Shown in pieces: positions 13,436-24,777 of a stretch of DNA of 64,000 bases; within the stretch, counting starts at the first letter, position 1; every line of letters starts with the position of its first letter. Position numbers and translations under genes: made by a program. The notes under the pieces were generated by a model. The model was not told where the DNA came from, ran no database searches, and saw only the letters and a program-made list of their open reading frames with translations. Source of the stretch: Macrostomum hystrix (lineage: Eukaryota; Platyhelminthes; Macrostomidae); assembly GCA_950097015.1 (NCBI GenBank), contig CATNEN010000001.1, positions 21,753,501-21,817,500 of the forward strand, given 5' to 3'.

Positions 13436-13810
13436 GAGCCCGCAGCCAGCGACGAGGCAATTCTGCTCATTCCGCTGACTCCTGAGCACACACGCCACAC
13501 AGGTGTGTACATCTGCCCTGACTTTCTCATCTACAGGCAGTGTACACTCTCACTGCCTCTCAGAGGTTGGCCCTCAAGGGCGGGGGTCGGTGGCAGAGCG
13601 TTTCGATTCCGCGGAGAGGCCACATTTATTTGGGGCGCAGCCGCGGAGAGAAGGCTTGGGGGCTTGTCGTGCAAGACGATGAGAAAGTCAGGGCAGATGT
13701 ACACACCTGTGTGAGTGTGTGCTCAGGAGTCAGCGGAATGAGCAGAATTGCCTCGTCGCTGGCTGCGGGTCTAGTGTCACGAAATGATGCGCCATTGCAT
13801 GGAGACCTAC
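13436..13810. repeat. fold-back structure made of two opposed family A SINE parts
   Basis: Left arm about 13438-13532 and right arm about 13677-13773 are near-perfect reverse complements over about 95 bp (for example ccgcagccagcgacgaggca against its complement). The loop holds a truncated tRNA-like head on the plus strand (ggtggcagagcg, then tttcgattccgcg) and body. The left arm is the 3' half of the same SINE family in minus orientation. Confidence 0.75.
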
Positions 13811-15105
13811 CGCAGTTATTTATAATATTATTCCATTATTTTTTCCCTGTAGGGTGTGAATTAAACGACAACCCTATCAAATTTAGAAATTTTCACATTT
13901 TGAAACCAACAAAGCAGTTGAATTAAATAAATAGAATTATAAATTCCATATCTTCCTTGAAAATAATCAACCTGACAAAGGATAAATAAACAAAATATGG
14001 TAATTAAATCTGTGAAATATGGCACTAACGGGCATGACAAAGGATAATTTCTGCAATCGTTGACGACACAGCAGACACGCCAGCCACAACCCATTCACCG
14101 TTGTTGTGTTCTGTATAAATTAAAAAATTATGAAAAAGTAGACAATGACTCTGCGAGCTTAAAGGGTAGACAAACACAGTTGAGACCATACTCAACCATT
14201 GACTCCTGCCCTACAGCGCGTAACTCGTTTCGTTAATAAAAAAAGAGAGCTGACAGAAACCTCTTAGCTTCTTGAAGCTCTATGATAAAAAATGTTTGAG
14301 TCAGAGAGATGGGTTGATAATTTATTAGATGCTATAATCTTCACTGGTTTCGTATGAGTTTCGAATTCGAATTTCGAATAATTTATATTAACCGCAAAAA
14401 CGATTATAACAGCGTACTGAACGGCCTACTAACAAGCTCAACAGTAGGCAGAGAAGCTTTCATTCGGAATTTTTTGCTATTTCTCGAAAATTTTCTTAGA
14501 AACATTGCCTCAGAATCTTAGTCAAAGGGAAACGATTTGTATTTGTTCAAGCAAGGCCTTGTTTTAGTTAACCCAGGGTAGAAATTAATTTGGGCATTCA
14601 CAGTCCGCGGACTGAACAACTGTACATGGACTTTGGAAGCGAAGCATTGCTCAACAGCTGCGGCTGTGCAATTACTATAAATGCATCAACAGCTGAGCGA
14701 TAATCTATCTAGCCTACTCACAAGTAGAACGAATAGTAAGCAGTACCATTTTATAAGTAGTTAATCAGTTATCTGATTTTCGGCAAAGATTGTACATATA
14801 ACTAATCTAAGGCCACGGTGAGTTCATGTTTTTAATTAAATGAGTTCTTGTCACGTGAGTTTGGATCAATTTTCTGAGATCAAAGTAGTACACAAGAAGA
14901 TAGAAAACATGAATTACAAATATTTTTTTACCTATCAAAGGATTAGTTAGAGATACACTCACTAGAAAGAGATTTTTTCAGTTTCATTAAATTACTTGAA
15001 AACTATCAGATGCTTGATATCCCAAAAATGCTATCTAGGTTACATATGTTAGATAGAGAAGCAGCTGTTAGACAGGGCACCAGCTGTTAGATATAGTAAC
15101 AACTG
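13811..15105. other. non-coding stretch with SINE fragment
   Basis: AT-rich. A fragment at about 14600-14690 (agtccgcggactgaacaact) matches the second SINE family (42.0 kb). No exon seen. Confidence 0.4.
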
Positions 15106-15462
15106 TTAGACAGGGCACTAGCTCTTACACAAAGTGTTCAGCTGTTAGACAATGTGTTCAGGTGTTAGACAATGTATTCAGCTGTTAAACAACCTATTCA
15201 GCTGTTAGACAATGTGTTCAGCTGTTAAACAACCTATTCAGCTGTTAGACAATGTATTCAGCTGTTAAACAACCTATTCAGCTGTTAGACAATGTGTTCA
15301 GCTGTTAGACAACCTATTCAGCTGTTAGACAATGTGTTCAGCTGTTAGACAATGTGTTCAGCTGTTAGACAACCTATTCAGCTGTTAGACAATGTGTTCA
15401 GCTGTTAGACAACCTATTCAGCTGTTAGACAATGTGTTCAACTGTTAGACAATGTGTTCACA
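15106..15462. repeat. 20-bp minisatellite abutting receptor exon A2
   Basis: Units of gctgttagacaatgtgttca alternating with a variant carrying acctattca. The array stops about 10 bp from the 5' splice site of exon A2 (15471-15472). Confidence 0.95.
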
Positions 15463-15472
15463 GCGGACTCAC

Positions 15473-15891
15473 AAGCCTTTCCAACTCCGACCCGTCGAGT
15501 GAGCACATCCTCCCAGCTCAGCGAGCCGGCCAGCTCGAAGATGCAGTCGATGCCGTACAGCTGGCCGGAGATCCTCGTGCACCACTGCATGAGGTTCTGA
15601 GCCAGGCCCTGCAGCCGTGGCAAATCATCAAACGGCGAGTGCTTGACTTCGCTGAACACGAAGGTGGCCCGTTTCCAGTTGTTCTCCTCCATGAAGATGC
15701 GGATGATGTCGGGCAGAACCTCCATGCGGAATGGCGTCACCCGGATCATGTTGGTGCCGTTTCGATTGCCGAATTCGTCCCTGACAGCAGCCGGTGTCAC
15801 CGACGGGATGCCGTTGAGAAACGTGAAGGGAATGAACTGCGTGATGGCGTAGTCAGTCATTGGGCCGAAGAAGGCGTGGATGCACAGCTTG
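15473..15891 (-). CDS. receptor ligand-binding exon A2 (ANF-receptor-like)
   Basis: About 139 residues flanked by an acceptor (ccccgtag|C) and a strong donor (GCTT|GTGAGT). It enters in phase 2 and exits in phase 1. It reads HAFFGPMTDYAITQF, then IPSVTPAAV, then RVTPFRMEVLPDIIRIFMEE and NNWKRATFVFSE. This is the order of the N-lobe to hinge region of ANF-receptor domains. The phase-2 entry fits exon A1 exactly (GG|C makes Gly). The exit point aligns with that of exon B (VLTRRVGVGKA against ILLERIGNKFS) and has the same phase. No downstream exon for A is found between here and exon B. Confidence 0.7.
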
Positions 15892-15964
15892 CTACGGGGT
15901 CGGCGAAATCGGGTTGGGGTGTGTACGAAGGTTATTTGATAATATCGCTTCAATTCGAGTCTAA

Positions 15965-16995
15965 CTGGTGTCTTAGGGGTGTCAGTAGGTGGGTGTCAGA
16001 CTGAGTGGTGTCAGTATGAGGGGGTCAGACTGAGTGGTGTCAATAAGAGGGTGTCAGACTGAGTGGTGTCAATATGAGAGTGTCAGACTGAGTGGTGTCA
16101 ATAAGAGGGTGTCAGACTGAGTGGTGTCAATAAGAGGGTGTCAGACTGAGTGGTGTCAGTATGAGGGTGTCAGACTGAGTGGTGTCAATATGAGAGTGTC
16201 AGACTGAGTGGTGTCAATATGAGAGTGTCAGACTGAGTGGTGTCGGTATGAGGGTGTCAGACTGAGTGGTGTCAATATGAGGGTGTCAGTAAGAGGTTGT
16301 CAGTATGAGGGTGTCAGACTGAGTGGTGTCAGTAAGAGGGTGTCAGTAAGAGGGTGTCAGTAAGAGGGTGTCAGTAAGAGGTTGTCAGTATGAGGGTGTC
16401 AGTATGAGGGTGTCAGTATGAGGGTGTCAGACTGAGTGGTGTCAATAAGAGGGTGTCAGACTGAGTGGTGTCAATATGAGGGTGTCAGACTGAGTGGTGT
16501 CAATATGAGAGTGTCAGACTGAGTGGTGTCAGTATGAGGGTGTCAGACTGAGTGGTGTCAATATGAGGGTGTCAGACTGAGTGGTGTCAGTATGAGGGTG
16601 TCAGACTGAGTGGTGTCAGTATGAGGGTGTCAGTAAGAGGGTGTCAGTAAGAGGGTGTCAGTAAGAGGTTGTCAGTATGAGGGTGTCAGTATGAGGGTAT
16701 CAGTATGAGGGTGTCAGTATGAGGGTGTCAGACTGAGTGGTGTCAGTAAGAGGGTGTCAGTAAGAGGGTGTCAGTAAGAGGGTGTCAGTAAGAGGTTGTC
16801 AGTATGAGGGTGTCAGTATGAGGGTATCAGTATGAGGGTGTCAGTATGAGGGTGTCAGACTGAGTGGTGTCAGTAAGAGGGTGTCAGTATGAGGGTGTCA
16901 GAATGAGTGGTGTCAGTAGGTGGGTGTCAGACTGAGTGGTGTCAGTAAGAGGTTGTCAGACTGAGTGGTGTCAGCAGTTGGGTGTCAGAGGGTGT
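15965..16995. repeat. ~28-bp composite minisatellite (gtgtcagactgagtggtgtc)
   Basis: Alternation of gtgtcagactgagtg and gtgtcaatatgag/gtgtcagtaagag sub-units over 1 kb, with local runs of the shorter 14-bp form. It starts about 70 bp from the 3' splice site of exon A2. Confidence 0.95.
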
Positions 16996-17482
16996 TTGAC
17001 ATAATAAAGTCTTCAAATAAAATATGGTTAAATCGGTTTTGTGTTTCCTTCAAACTTCAGCAATGCGAATAGCAAAAAAATAACTGTCTAACTATAGTTT
17101 AATTATATTCATTCCGATCTCGAAATATAAATCAAATAATCTAATAAATTATCTTTGCCAAAGCTACTCCTCATTTGTTGTACTGTCATCTCATGTTCTG
17201 AATTAACTCCAAGGCATTTATTCGAATGATCAATACAGCTTGTTGCCCAATGCAAAAATATCACGCAGTCTAGAATTAGCAAATGCACGACCCAATGCAC
17301 AATCTAATAGATAATAATATCTGTTTGTGTTATTTTTAGGAATTGATCAGTGAGAACAATATTTCTTAGTCTGTGCTTCCCTGTGAGTTACATCCCGATC
17401 ATGGCATATCAGGTATGCCATTGGAGAAATCTTAACATGACAACCACATAATAATTAATATGATGAGCTCCAAAGAGAAAAT

Positions 17483-17985
17483 AATGATGACATGAAGGAC
17501 TGAGAATGATGACATGAAGGAATGAGAATGATGACATGAAGGAATGAGAATGATGAGATGAAGGACTGAGAATGATGACATGAAGGACTGAGAATGATGA
17601 CATGAAGGAATGAGAATGATGACATGAAGGAATGAGAATGATGAGATGAAGGACTGAGAATGATGACATGAAGCACTGAGAATGATAAGATGAAGGACTG
17701 AGAATGATGACATGAAGGGCTGAGAATGATGATGAGATGAAGGACTGAGAATGATGAGATGAAGGACTGAGAATGATGAGGTGAAGGGCTGAGAATGATG
17801 ATGAAATGTAGGACTGAGAATGATGATGAGATGAAGGACTGAGAATGATGATGAGATGAAGGACTGAGAATGATGATGAGATGAAGGACTGAGAATGATG
17901 ATGAGATGAAGGACTGAAAATGATAAGATGAAGGACTGAGAATGATGATGAGTTGAAGGACTGAGAATGATGACATGAGGGAATA
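17483..17985. repeat. 22-bp minisatellite (gaatgatgacatgaaggact)
   Basis: About 22 copies with an extra gatga inserted in the second half, giving 22- and 25-bp forms. Confidence 0.9.
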
Positions 17986-19084
17986 ATATAAACTTAGAAA
18001 TTGCAGACAAAGGTATCTAAGTTTTAACTGCTAGCATTAAACTAGCAATAAGTTTTTGGGACGAATACTTTTGAATTTAGGGATTTACTGTTACCCTAAT
18101 GCGATCCTAAGTAATTTATTTGAAAGAGGATTTCCTATTACTAACCAGCAGTTATCCGCTAGTCATAAATGTCAAAAGTCACCCACCCTCTGTCTGTCTG
18201 TGTCTCATGAGACAGCTGTTCCGCCGAGAGCCGAGGCAAGCATGTCAAGAATCCCCAGGTCGATATTTAGGGGATTATAACTGGATGGGGATCCGAGGGG
18301 AAGTCACAGATGGGGGAGAGAGAGAGTGGACAGACAAAAGCCGCAATCTCACTGGGATTAAAGCTCAAGGATGGACTGAGGATAAAAGAATATGGAATGC
18401 CTACCTCAGGGGAATGTACATGGACATTGTCTTTCAATTCTAGCCGTAGCAGCAGCAGCAGCAAATCCAGTTCCTTTTGTTTTTCTTGTTTTCCATTCAA
18501 TTCTCAGTTATAGAATTTCTGATCAGTCTCTTCTACATTTGCAGTATCGAAAATGGGCAAATGTAACACAAACACATGCAACACGGCGGAGACAGGAGCA
18601 AGCGAAAGCATGATGTCACAGAAAAAAACAACTATCTGAGTACAGTCGCTGAGTACTTTGCGCCAAAGAAGACAGGGCGAGAGAAAAAAGAGGCAGATGA
18701 GAAAAAAGTATCACCATCTTTTGTCTGACGCGACTTTTTGTTCTTTGCCTCCATTGTTCTCGAGGCCATCAAAGTGTGGACACTTTTGCGTCATTCCGTT
18801 ATATCTGGCCAAGGAATTTGAGATTCCATTTAAATTTTCAACAGATTCTCTGTAACTAAGTGAATTTCGAGTTCACAGTTTCGTGCTATATATAATTATT
18901 CTCGTGAGCGTAATTCTAAATTCACGTCCTTCATTTTAATTTATCAATCTCAGCTTTTGCTGTTAATCAATCAATGCAAACCTATCAGTCACTACGTGCC
19001 AAATAATCAACTTATCTATAGCACCAAAAAATCTAAGTCTCGATTTTAAGCAATCAATCCCACTTATCAATCTCACAATAATAA

Positions 19085-19434
19085 TTTCAGGAGGGTTGCG
19101 GGCAATGGCATTTCAATTGGTGACACCAGACCCGCAACCAGCGAGGAGGCAATTCTGAACATTTCGCTGACTCCTGAGCACACACCCACACAGATACTGT
19201 ACGCAGGCACACACTCACACAGGTGTGTACATCTGCACTGACTTTTTCGTCGTCAGGGAGTGTACACTCTCACTGTGCCTTGGAGGTTGGCCCTCAAGGG
19301 CGTAAATTGCACGACAAGTCCCCAAGCCTTCTCTCCGCGGCTGCGCCCCAAATAAATATGGCCTCGCTGCGGAATCGAGCTCAGGGACCTTGGTGCGAGA
19401 GGAAAACGCGTTAACCGCTCTGCCACCGACCCTT
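19085..19434 (-). repeat. tRNA-derived SINE, family A (near full length)
   Basis: Read on the minus strand it starts with a tRNA-like head (A-box-like ggtggcagagcggttaac, B-box-like gagctcgattccg), continues into the family body, and ends in gccctcctgaaattattatt. Its flanks, ttatcaatctcacaa on the left and ttatcaaactcacaa on the right, may be a target duplication with one mismatch. The local sequence is itself rich in tatcaatctca, so the duplication is tentative. Confidence 0.75.
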
Positions 19435-20285
19435 TATCAAACTCACAACATAAATCTCCATATTTTTATTAAATATCCCTAATAGTCTCACCCTATCAAT
19501 ATATGTTTCTACTTATTAATTTCGTCATATCAATCTCGATGTCAATCTAATAAATCAATCCTACCTCATCAATCTCGAGTTTAGCTCAGCCAGCAGCAGC
19601 AAATCCTACCTGTCCGCTGACTAGCGGTATGCAAAGTTAAATTGCGCAAAATATAAAGCTAATTTCCCGATTTCGCTCTGCAGCCAATTCATTTGCACTT
19701 CCCGATTCAGATGAATTCGACCTTTGGCCAACACAAGCAGCCGGGCAGGGCTACTTCCCCCTTTAGGAATCGGTCAAGCGGGTTATAGATTCTACGACGT
19801 AGATGGGAAGTACGAGTATATTCTAGGCAATCAGTGGCTGCCGGGCCCCATTTTCTAGGCGGACAGAAAACATTGCCTAGACATGAATAATACATGCTAA
19901 TAATGTTTTCTAAGAAAGCTAATCTGGACTCACAGACACACACACTCACACACACTCACACACTCTCTGCCGTGCGTGTTTAGTTTATGTGTGTATCCAC
20001 GCAGCTACCAAGCGTGTTTTACTTCTCGCAAGATGTTGAGCAGTGTGCTGAGCTCAGTCGGGACCCGCAACCAGCTGTCTGCTTTCATTGTTTAAACAGG
20101 GAAAGCTTCTTTTCTTTGGTAGCTGCGGGCTTGTTTTTATAGTAGATTCGGTTCACGAGCTGTGACCAAAGTTTTAGGCACTTTTTCTTTCTAAAGTGCA
20201 AACACATTTCTGGCGCTATATCTAGATCAAAGTCACACAATGGCTCCTTTGTGCAATACTCTTCTTATCTTCTTCTTTTCTCGAC

Positions 20286-21158
20286 ATTTCTCACGTTATT
20301 TACCCATTGGTCACGTTATTTACCCATTGGTCACGTTATTTACTCATTGGTCACGTTATTTACCCATTGGTCACGTTATTTACCCATTGGTCACGTTATT
20401 TACTCATTGGTCACGTTATTTACCCATTGGTCACGTTATTTACCCATTGGTCACGTTATTTACCCATTGGTCACGTTATTTACCCATTGGTCACGTTATT
20501 TACCCATTGGTCACGTTATTTACCCATTGGTCACGTTATTTACCCATTGGTCACGTTATTTACTCATTGGTCACGTTATTTACCCATTGGTCACGTTATT
20601 TACCCATTGGTCCCGTTATTTACCCATTGGTCCCGTTATTTACCCATTGGTCACGTTATTTACCCATTGGTCACGTTATTTACCCATTGGTCCCGTTATT
20701 TACCCATTGGTCACGTTATTTACCCATTGGTCCCGTTATTTACCCATTGGTCCCGTTATTTACACATTGGTCCCGTTATTTACCCATTGGTCACGTTATT
20801 TACTCATTGGTCACGTTATTTACCCATTGGTCACGTTATTTACCCATTGGTCACGTTATTTACCCATTGGTCACGTTATTTACCCATTGGTCACGTTATT
20901 TACCCATTGGTCACGTTATTTACCCATTGGTCACGTTATTTACCCATTGGTCACGTTATTTACCCATTGGTCACGTTATTTACCCATTGGTCACGTTATT
21001 TACCCATTGGTCACGTTATTTACCCATTGGTCACGTTATTTACCCATTGGTCCCGTTATTTACCCATTGGTCACGTTATTTACCCATTGGTCACGTTATT
21101 TACCCATTGGTCACGTTATTTACCCATTGGTCACGTTATTTACTCATTGGTCACGTTT
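20286..21158. repeat. 20-bp minisatellite (cacgttatttacccattggt)
   Basis: About 43 almost identical copies; variants are cccgttatt and tactcattgg. Three open frames through it come from the repeat. Confidence 0.95.
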
Positions 21159-21600
21159 CTTCCCCTCATTTCTCCCGTTTGTTACCCCTATTTCTCCCGT
21201 TTCTTCCCCCCCCCCAATTTCTCCCGTTTGTTCCCCCAATTTCTCCCATTTGTTCCCCTTAGTTCTCACATTTCTGCCCCCTCATTTCTCCCGTTTCTTC
21301 CCCCCCCCCCAATTTCTCCCGTTTGTTCCCCCAATTTCTCCCATTTGTTCCCCTTAGTTCTCACATTTCTGCCCCCTCATTTCTCCCGTTTTTCCCCTTA
21401 GTTCTCACATTTCTGCCCCCTCATTTCTCCCGTTTCTTCCCCTCATTTCTCATATTCTTCCCCTCATTTTTAATGTTTCTTACCATCGGTTCTCACCTTT
21501 CTTCCCCTCATTTCTCACGTTCTTTCCCTCCATTTCTCCCGTTCTTCCCCTCGTTTCTCACGTTTCTTCCCTCCATTCTCGGCTTCCCAGTCCATTTTCA
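21159..21600. repeat. degenerate ctcccgtttgttcccc array adjoining the 20-bp array
   Basis: Units of about 17-20 bp (tttctcccgtttgttccccc) diverge from the cleaner array next to it. It includes one duplicated block of about 110 bp (copies near 21200 and 21310). Confidence 0.85.
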
Positions 21601-22132
21601 ATAAGCTTTCACGTAGCGAATTCGTGACTTTGCCGCGCATATTTCTCGCGCAGTATATTTTTCAGAATTTTTTCCGCATTTCAAGACCCCGCCGATCAAC
21701 AGACAGACTAACAGGCCCACTGCGCAATTTCGAAAACTTTTGGACTCATAAAAACTTATTGTCTAACAAAATAGTGCTATTTTTTCCCCACCTATGCTCG
21801 CGATTCTTGCCCATCAACAATTTCTAACTGGCACAGCAACCCTAGCCACCAACCCCAACTCCACAGCCACTGCACAGCCATTCACTCGGAATTACTTCAA
21901 GCCGCCGCGTGCATATGTATGTTACTCAAACCTCGCACCGCACTGCCTTGAGCACTTGGCTCCTCAACATACCTATACTCACCCCGTTTTGGCCCAGCAG
22001 ATTCTCCATCGTTCACTGTGAGAAATAAGTGCCCACCCCACTCTACTCTGAATCTGATTCCAGCTAACACACTCGAGTCTGTGTATCCAGAATAGAATTC
22101 GCTTATAACTTATTCTCATTAGTAATCGACCG
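21601..22132. other. non-coding stretch within the large intron
   Basis: No exon or element recognised. Confidence 0.35.
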
Positions 22133-22184
22133 CTATTTTGCTCTAAACAATCTGTACACTGCTATACAATCTGCACACTGCTAT
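22133..22184. repeat. left remnant of the 19-bp satellite
   Basis: Two to three copies of ctgtacactgctatacaat. The array continues at 24776, after the retrotransposon that interrupts it. Confidence 0.8.
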
Positions 22185-24777
22185 GTGCAGAGGCGCAGGA
22201 ATTCTTCGAGTTCCTGTCGGAGCAGCTCGAGATGGTGGCGCATCGCGACACTGTGGTGATGCTTGGTGATCTCAACGCTGTAGCGCCGCGGTCCCAGCGC
22301 TGCCCGTTTGTGTCGCCACGCCAGAACGCCAACACCGCCGCGCTTGCGGACCTGATGGCGAGGCTCGACCTGGTGTCAGCCAACACGCGCTTCCGCAAAC
22401 CGCCCAACCGGCTGGCGACCTTCGCCGGCTGCAAGCGAAGGAGGCGGAACGCGCGAGGCCGATTCGCTACGACCCGCTTGGCGCAGCTCGACCACGTGCT
22501 GATTCGCCATCGCGAACGCAGCCGGCTGCAGAACTGCGACACAATGGAACCCCTGGCTGTCCGGTCCGACCATCGCCTGCTCTACTGCGACCTGAGGCTC
22601 TCTGATCCGCTGTACCGACCACCAAAACGCCCTAGAAGAAGGTACTTCCGCGCCTTGCAAGACCCAGGCACCCGCAGCAGGTTTGCGTACGCCTTCGCGA
22701 CCGCCCTGGGATCAGCGCAGGCGCCGGACTACAGCACAATTAGCTCAGCCATCGCCACTGCCGCTGCCAAGACTCTGCCGCTTATGGAACCCGCGTCACG
22801 GCAACTTCCAGTTTGGGCGAGCGACCCGGAGGTACGTGAGGCCCGCCGCACTGTCGAGCAGCTGCGGCGAGCCAGGCGACCGACATCCGATGCCGAGAAA
22901 GCCCTGGCAGACGCCTACGCAAGTCGACAGAAAGCCGCTGTTGACGACGCGATCCGGGCTGTCACCTCTGTCGGGCCTGAACGGCAGAACAGGGTCGTCT
23001 GGCCCGTTGTGAACGCCCTCACCGGTCGCAAAACGAAAGCGGCGCTCAACCTGGCTGGCGATACTGCCGAGGAGCGCAGAAACGAGCTGCGCACCTTCTT
23101 CGCCGCCATTGTCAACGCGCCGCCGCCGACTCTGCCGAACGAGATGCCGCTGCCCCCCGAGGTGGCGCTACCGCGGCAGGAGGACTTCGACACCAGTCCA
23201 GTGACCAGCACCGACATCGTGGAATTCGCCCGCAGGGCACCGGGAGGCCGCGCCCCCGGTCCGGATGAGGTCCCCGTAGAGGCACTGCGAGTCACAAGGG
23301 TTGCCACCGAGGTGGCCCGCGTGATGAACGGCGTCCTGGCGGGAGGCCCTGCGCCCCGCGAGTGGACCCAGGCCACCATCGTCGGCATCCCGAAGAAGCC
23401 GGGCACTACAAAGAAGGAGGAGCATCGCGGGATCTCGCTCATGTCCTGTGCCGCGAAGCTGTTCAACCGGGTGCTGTTAGCACGGTTACAGCCTGTGCTG
23501 GACTCGTTTCTGCGGTACGAGCAGAATGGGTTCCGGCCCCGTCGCGGCACGGTGACTCAGATCCTGGCCCTCCGTCGCATCATCGAGGAGGCGCGCATCC
23601 ACCAGTCAAGCCTTGTCGTCATCTTTGTTGACTTTCTCAAAGCTTTCGACTCGGTGGCCCGCGGCGCGCTGCCTCACGTGCTCCGTGCCTACAACATACC
23701 GCAGCAGCTGATCTCCGCCATCATGGCACTGTATCAGGACACCACCGCTGTGGTAGCGACGCCAGACGGACCGTCGGACCTGTTCAGCACTACCTCCGGA
23801 GTGCTGCAGGGTGACACCCTGGCGCCTTTTCTTTTCGTGCTGGTGATGGACTGGGTGCTCAGGACCGGCCTGCCGACTGCAGAGGACGGTTTTCTGCTTC
23901 AAAGACGCACTAGTCGACGGCACCCGGAGAAGAAGTTGTCTGTCCTCGGCTACGCGGACGACCTTGCCCTGCTGTCTACGACGGCCGAAGGCGCCCAACG
24001 GCTGCTGGATGGCCTGACTGCGGCGGCGGCGAGGGTCGGCCTCGCTATCAACGCCATGAAGACCGAGGTGCTGACGGTGCCGCAAAACCTACCTGCCGAG
24101 ATTCGACTAAGAGACGGTGACGGCCCCGGGACCGTGCTCCCGAAGTGCCGTCAGTTCGTCTACCTCGGCGGACTGGTGCCTGACGTGGGCGACGACCTGG
24201 CGAGACGACGCGGCAAGGCCTGGGCCGCCTACCGTTCTGTGCGGGCGGTGCTACTCTCCGAGGCCCTGTCGAACGGCGCCAGGTCCCAGCTTTTCCAGGC
24301 GGTTGTCGAGACCGCCCTCTTGTACAATGCTGAGACCTGGACGATGACCGGGGCGCTCGAGGCGCAGCTCGACGCGGCGCATGCGGCCCTAGTTCGCGCC
24401 GCTTTCGGCGCCCGCCGCAGCCCTGGCAGCGAGACAACCGAGTCCCTGTACCAGCGTGCGCGCCTAACGCGGCCTTCTGTCCTGCTGAGTCAGCGGCGAC
24501 TGCGGCTGGCCGGGCATGTCATCCGCGCGGAAACCTACTGCCCAGAGCCGCTGCAGGATGTCCTGCTGTGGACCTCGCAGGGACCGCGCAGGCGCGGCCA
24601 GGGACGTACAGCCCGCTATATTGACCGCCTTTTTGAAGACGCCCGAGCACCCAGCCAGGCGGCAGGCGTGAAGCACGTCAGAGACCTGGCACTGAAACGC
24701 GCGTTTTGACGCTCCCCCCTCTTGGCCACTTCTGTGGTCGGCGTGGAGTGTAACTATTATTATTATTATTATTATTA
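22185..24777 (+). mobile_element. RTE-type LINE, 5'-truncated, inserted in the 19-bp satellite
   Basis: Sequence changes from satellite to GC-rich coding DNA at about 22185 and returns to the same satellite at 24778. The element has only the 3' part of the endonuclease, then a full reverse transcriptase. A very short 3' tail (about 60 bp) ends in ATT repeats. 5' truncation and a microsatellite tail are hallmarks of target-primed reverse transcription in the RTE clade. Target duplications cannot be resolved because both flanks read acactgctat, which is the satellite itself. Confidence 0.85.
22232..24709 (+). CDS. endonuclease/reverse transcriptase polyprotein of an RTE-like retrotransposon (N-terminally truncated)
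   Basis: The frame is open for 825 codons from the first ATG and continues upstream to the element edge. Residues 1-125 are the C-terminal part of an apurinic-type endonuclease: GDLNA (12-16), LDHVLI near 87, SDHRLLYCDL near 111. Reverse transcriptase follows in the middle: palm motifs VVIFVDFLKAFDSV, LQGDTLAPFLF and the catalytic YADDLALL. The C-terminal part has ETWTMTG, RRLRLAGHVIR and RRRGQGRTARYIDRLF, as in RTE-clade proteins. No stop or frameshift interrupts the RT, so the insertion is young or the gene is still selected. Codon use is much more GC-rich than the surrounding intron. It opposes the host receptor gene. Confidence 0.9.
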   Translation: MVAHRDTVVMLGDLNAVAPRSQRCPFVSPRQNANTAALADLMARLDLVSANTRFRKPPNRLATFAGCKRRRRNARGRFATTRLAQLDHVLIRHRERSRLQNCDTMEPLAVRSDHRLLYCDLRLSDPLYRPPKRPRRRYFRALQDPGTRSRFAYAFATALGSAQAPDYSTISSAIATAAAKTLPLMEPASRQLPVWASDPEVREARRTVEQLRRARRPTSDAEKALADAYASRQKAAVDDAIRAVTSVGPERQNRVVWPVVNALTGRKTKAALNLAGDTAEERRNELRTFFAAIVNAPPPTLPNEMPLPPEVALPRQEDFDTSPVTSTDIVEFARRAPGGRAPGPDEVPVEALRVTRVATEVARVMNGVLAGGPAPREWTQATIVGIPKKPGTTKKEEHRGISLMSCAAKLFNRVLLARLQPVLDSFLRYEQNGFRPRRGTVTQILALRRIIEEARIHQSSLVVIFVDFLKAFDSVARGALPHVLRAYNIPQQLISAIMALYQDTTAVVATPDGPSDLFSTTSGVLQGDTLAPFLFVLVMDWVLRTGLPTAEDGFLLQRRTSRRHPEKKLSVLGYADDLALLSTTAEGAQRLLDGLTAAAARVGLAINAMKTEVLTVPQNLPAEIRLRDGDGPGTVLPKCRQFVYLGGLVPDVGDDLARRRGKAWAAYRSVRAVLLSEALSNGARSQLFQAVVETALLYNAETWTMTGALEAQLDAAHAALVRAAFGARRSPGSETTESLYQRARLTRPSVLLSQRRLRLAGHVIRAETYCPEPLQDVLLWTSQGPRRRGQGRTARYIDRLFEDARAPSQAAGVKHVRDLALKRAF

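Noticed and set aside
15106-15462. Regular repeats considered as a CRISPR array
   Set aside because: No unique spacers between repeats, eukaryotic gene context, no cas genes. The same applies to the other arrays.
20240-21401. Three long plus-strand frames with a 20-residue repeat
   Set aside because: Repeat-driven: the 20-bp unit lacks stops in all three frames, so the same protein repeat appears in each.
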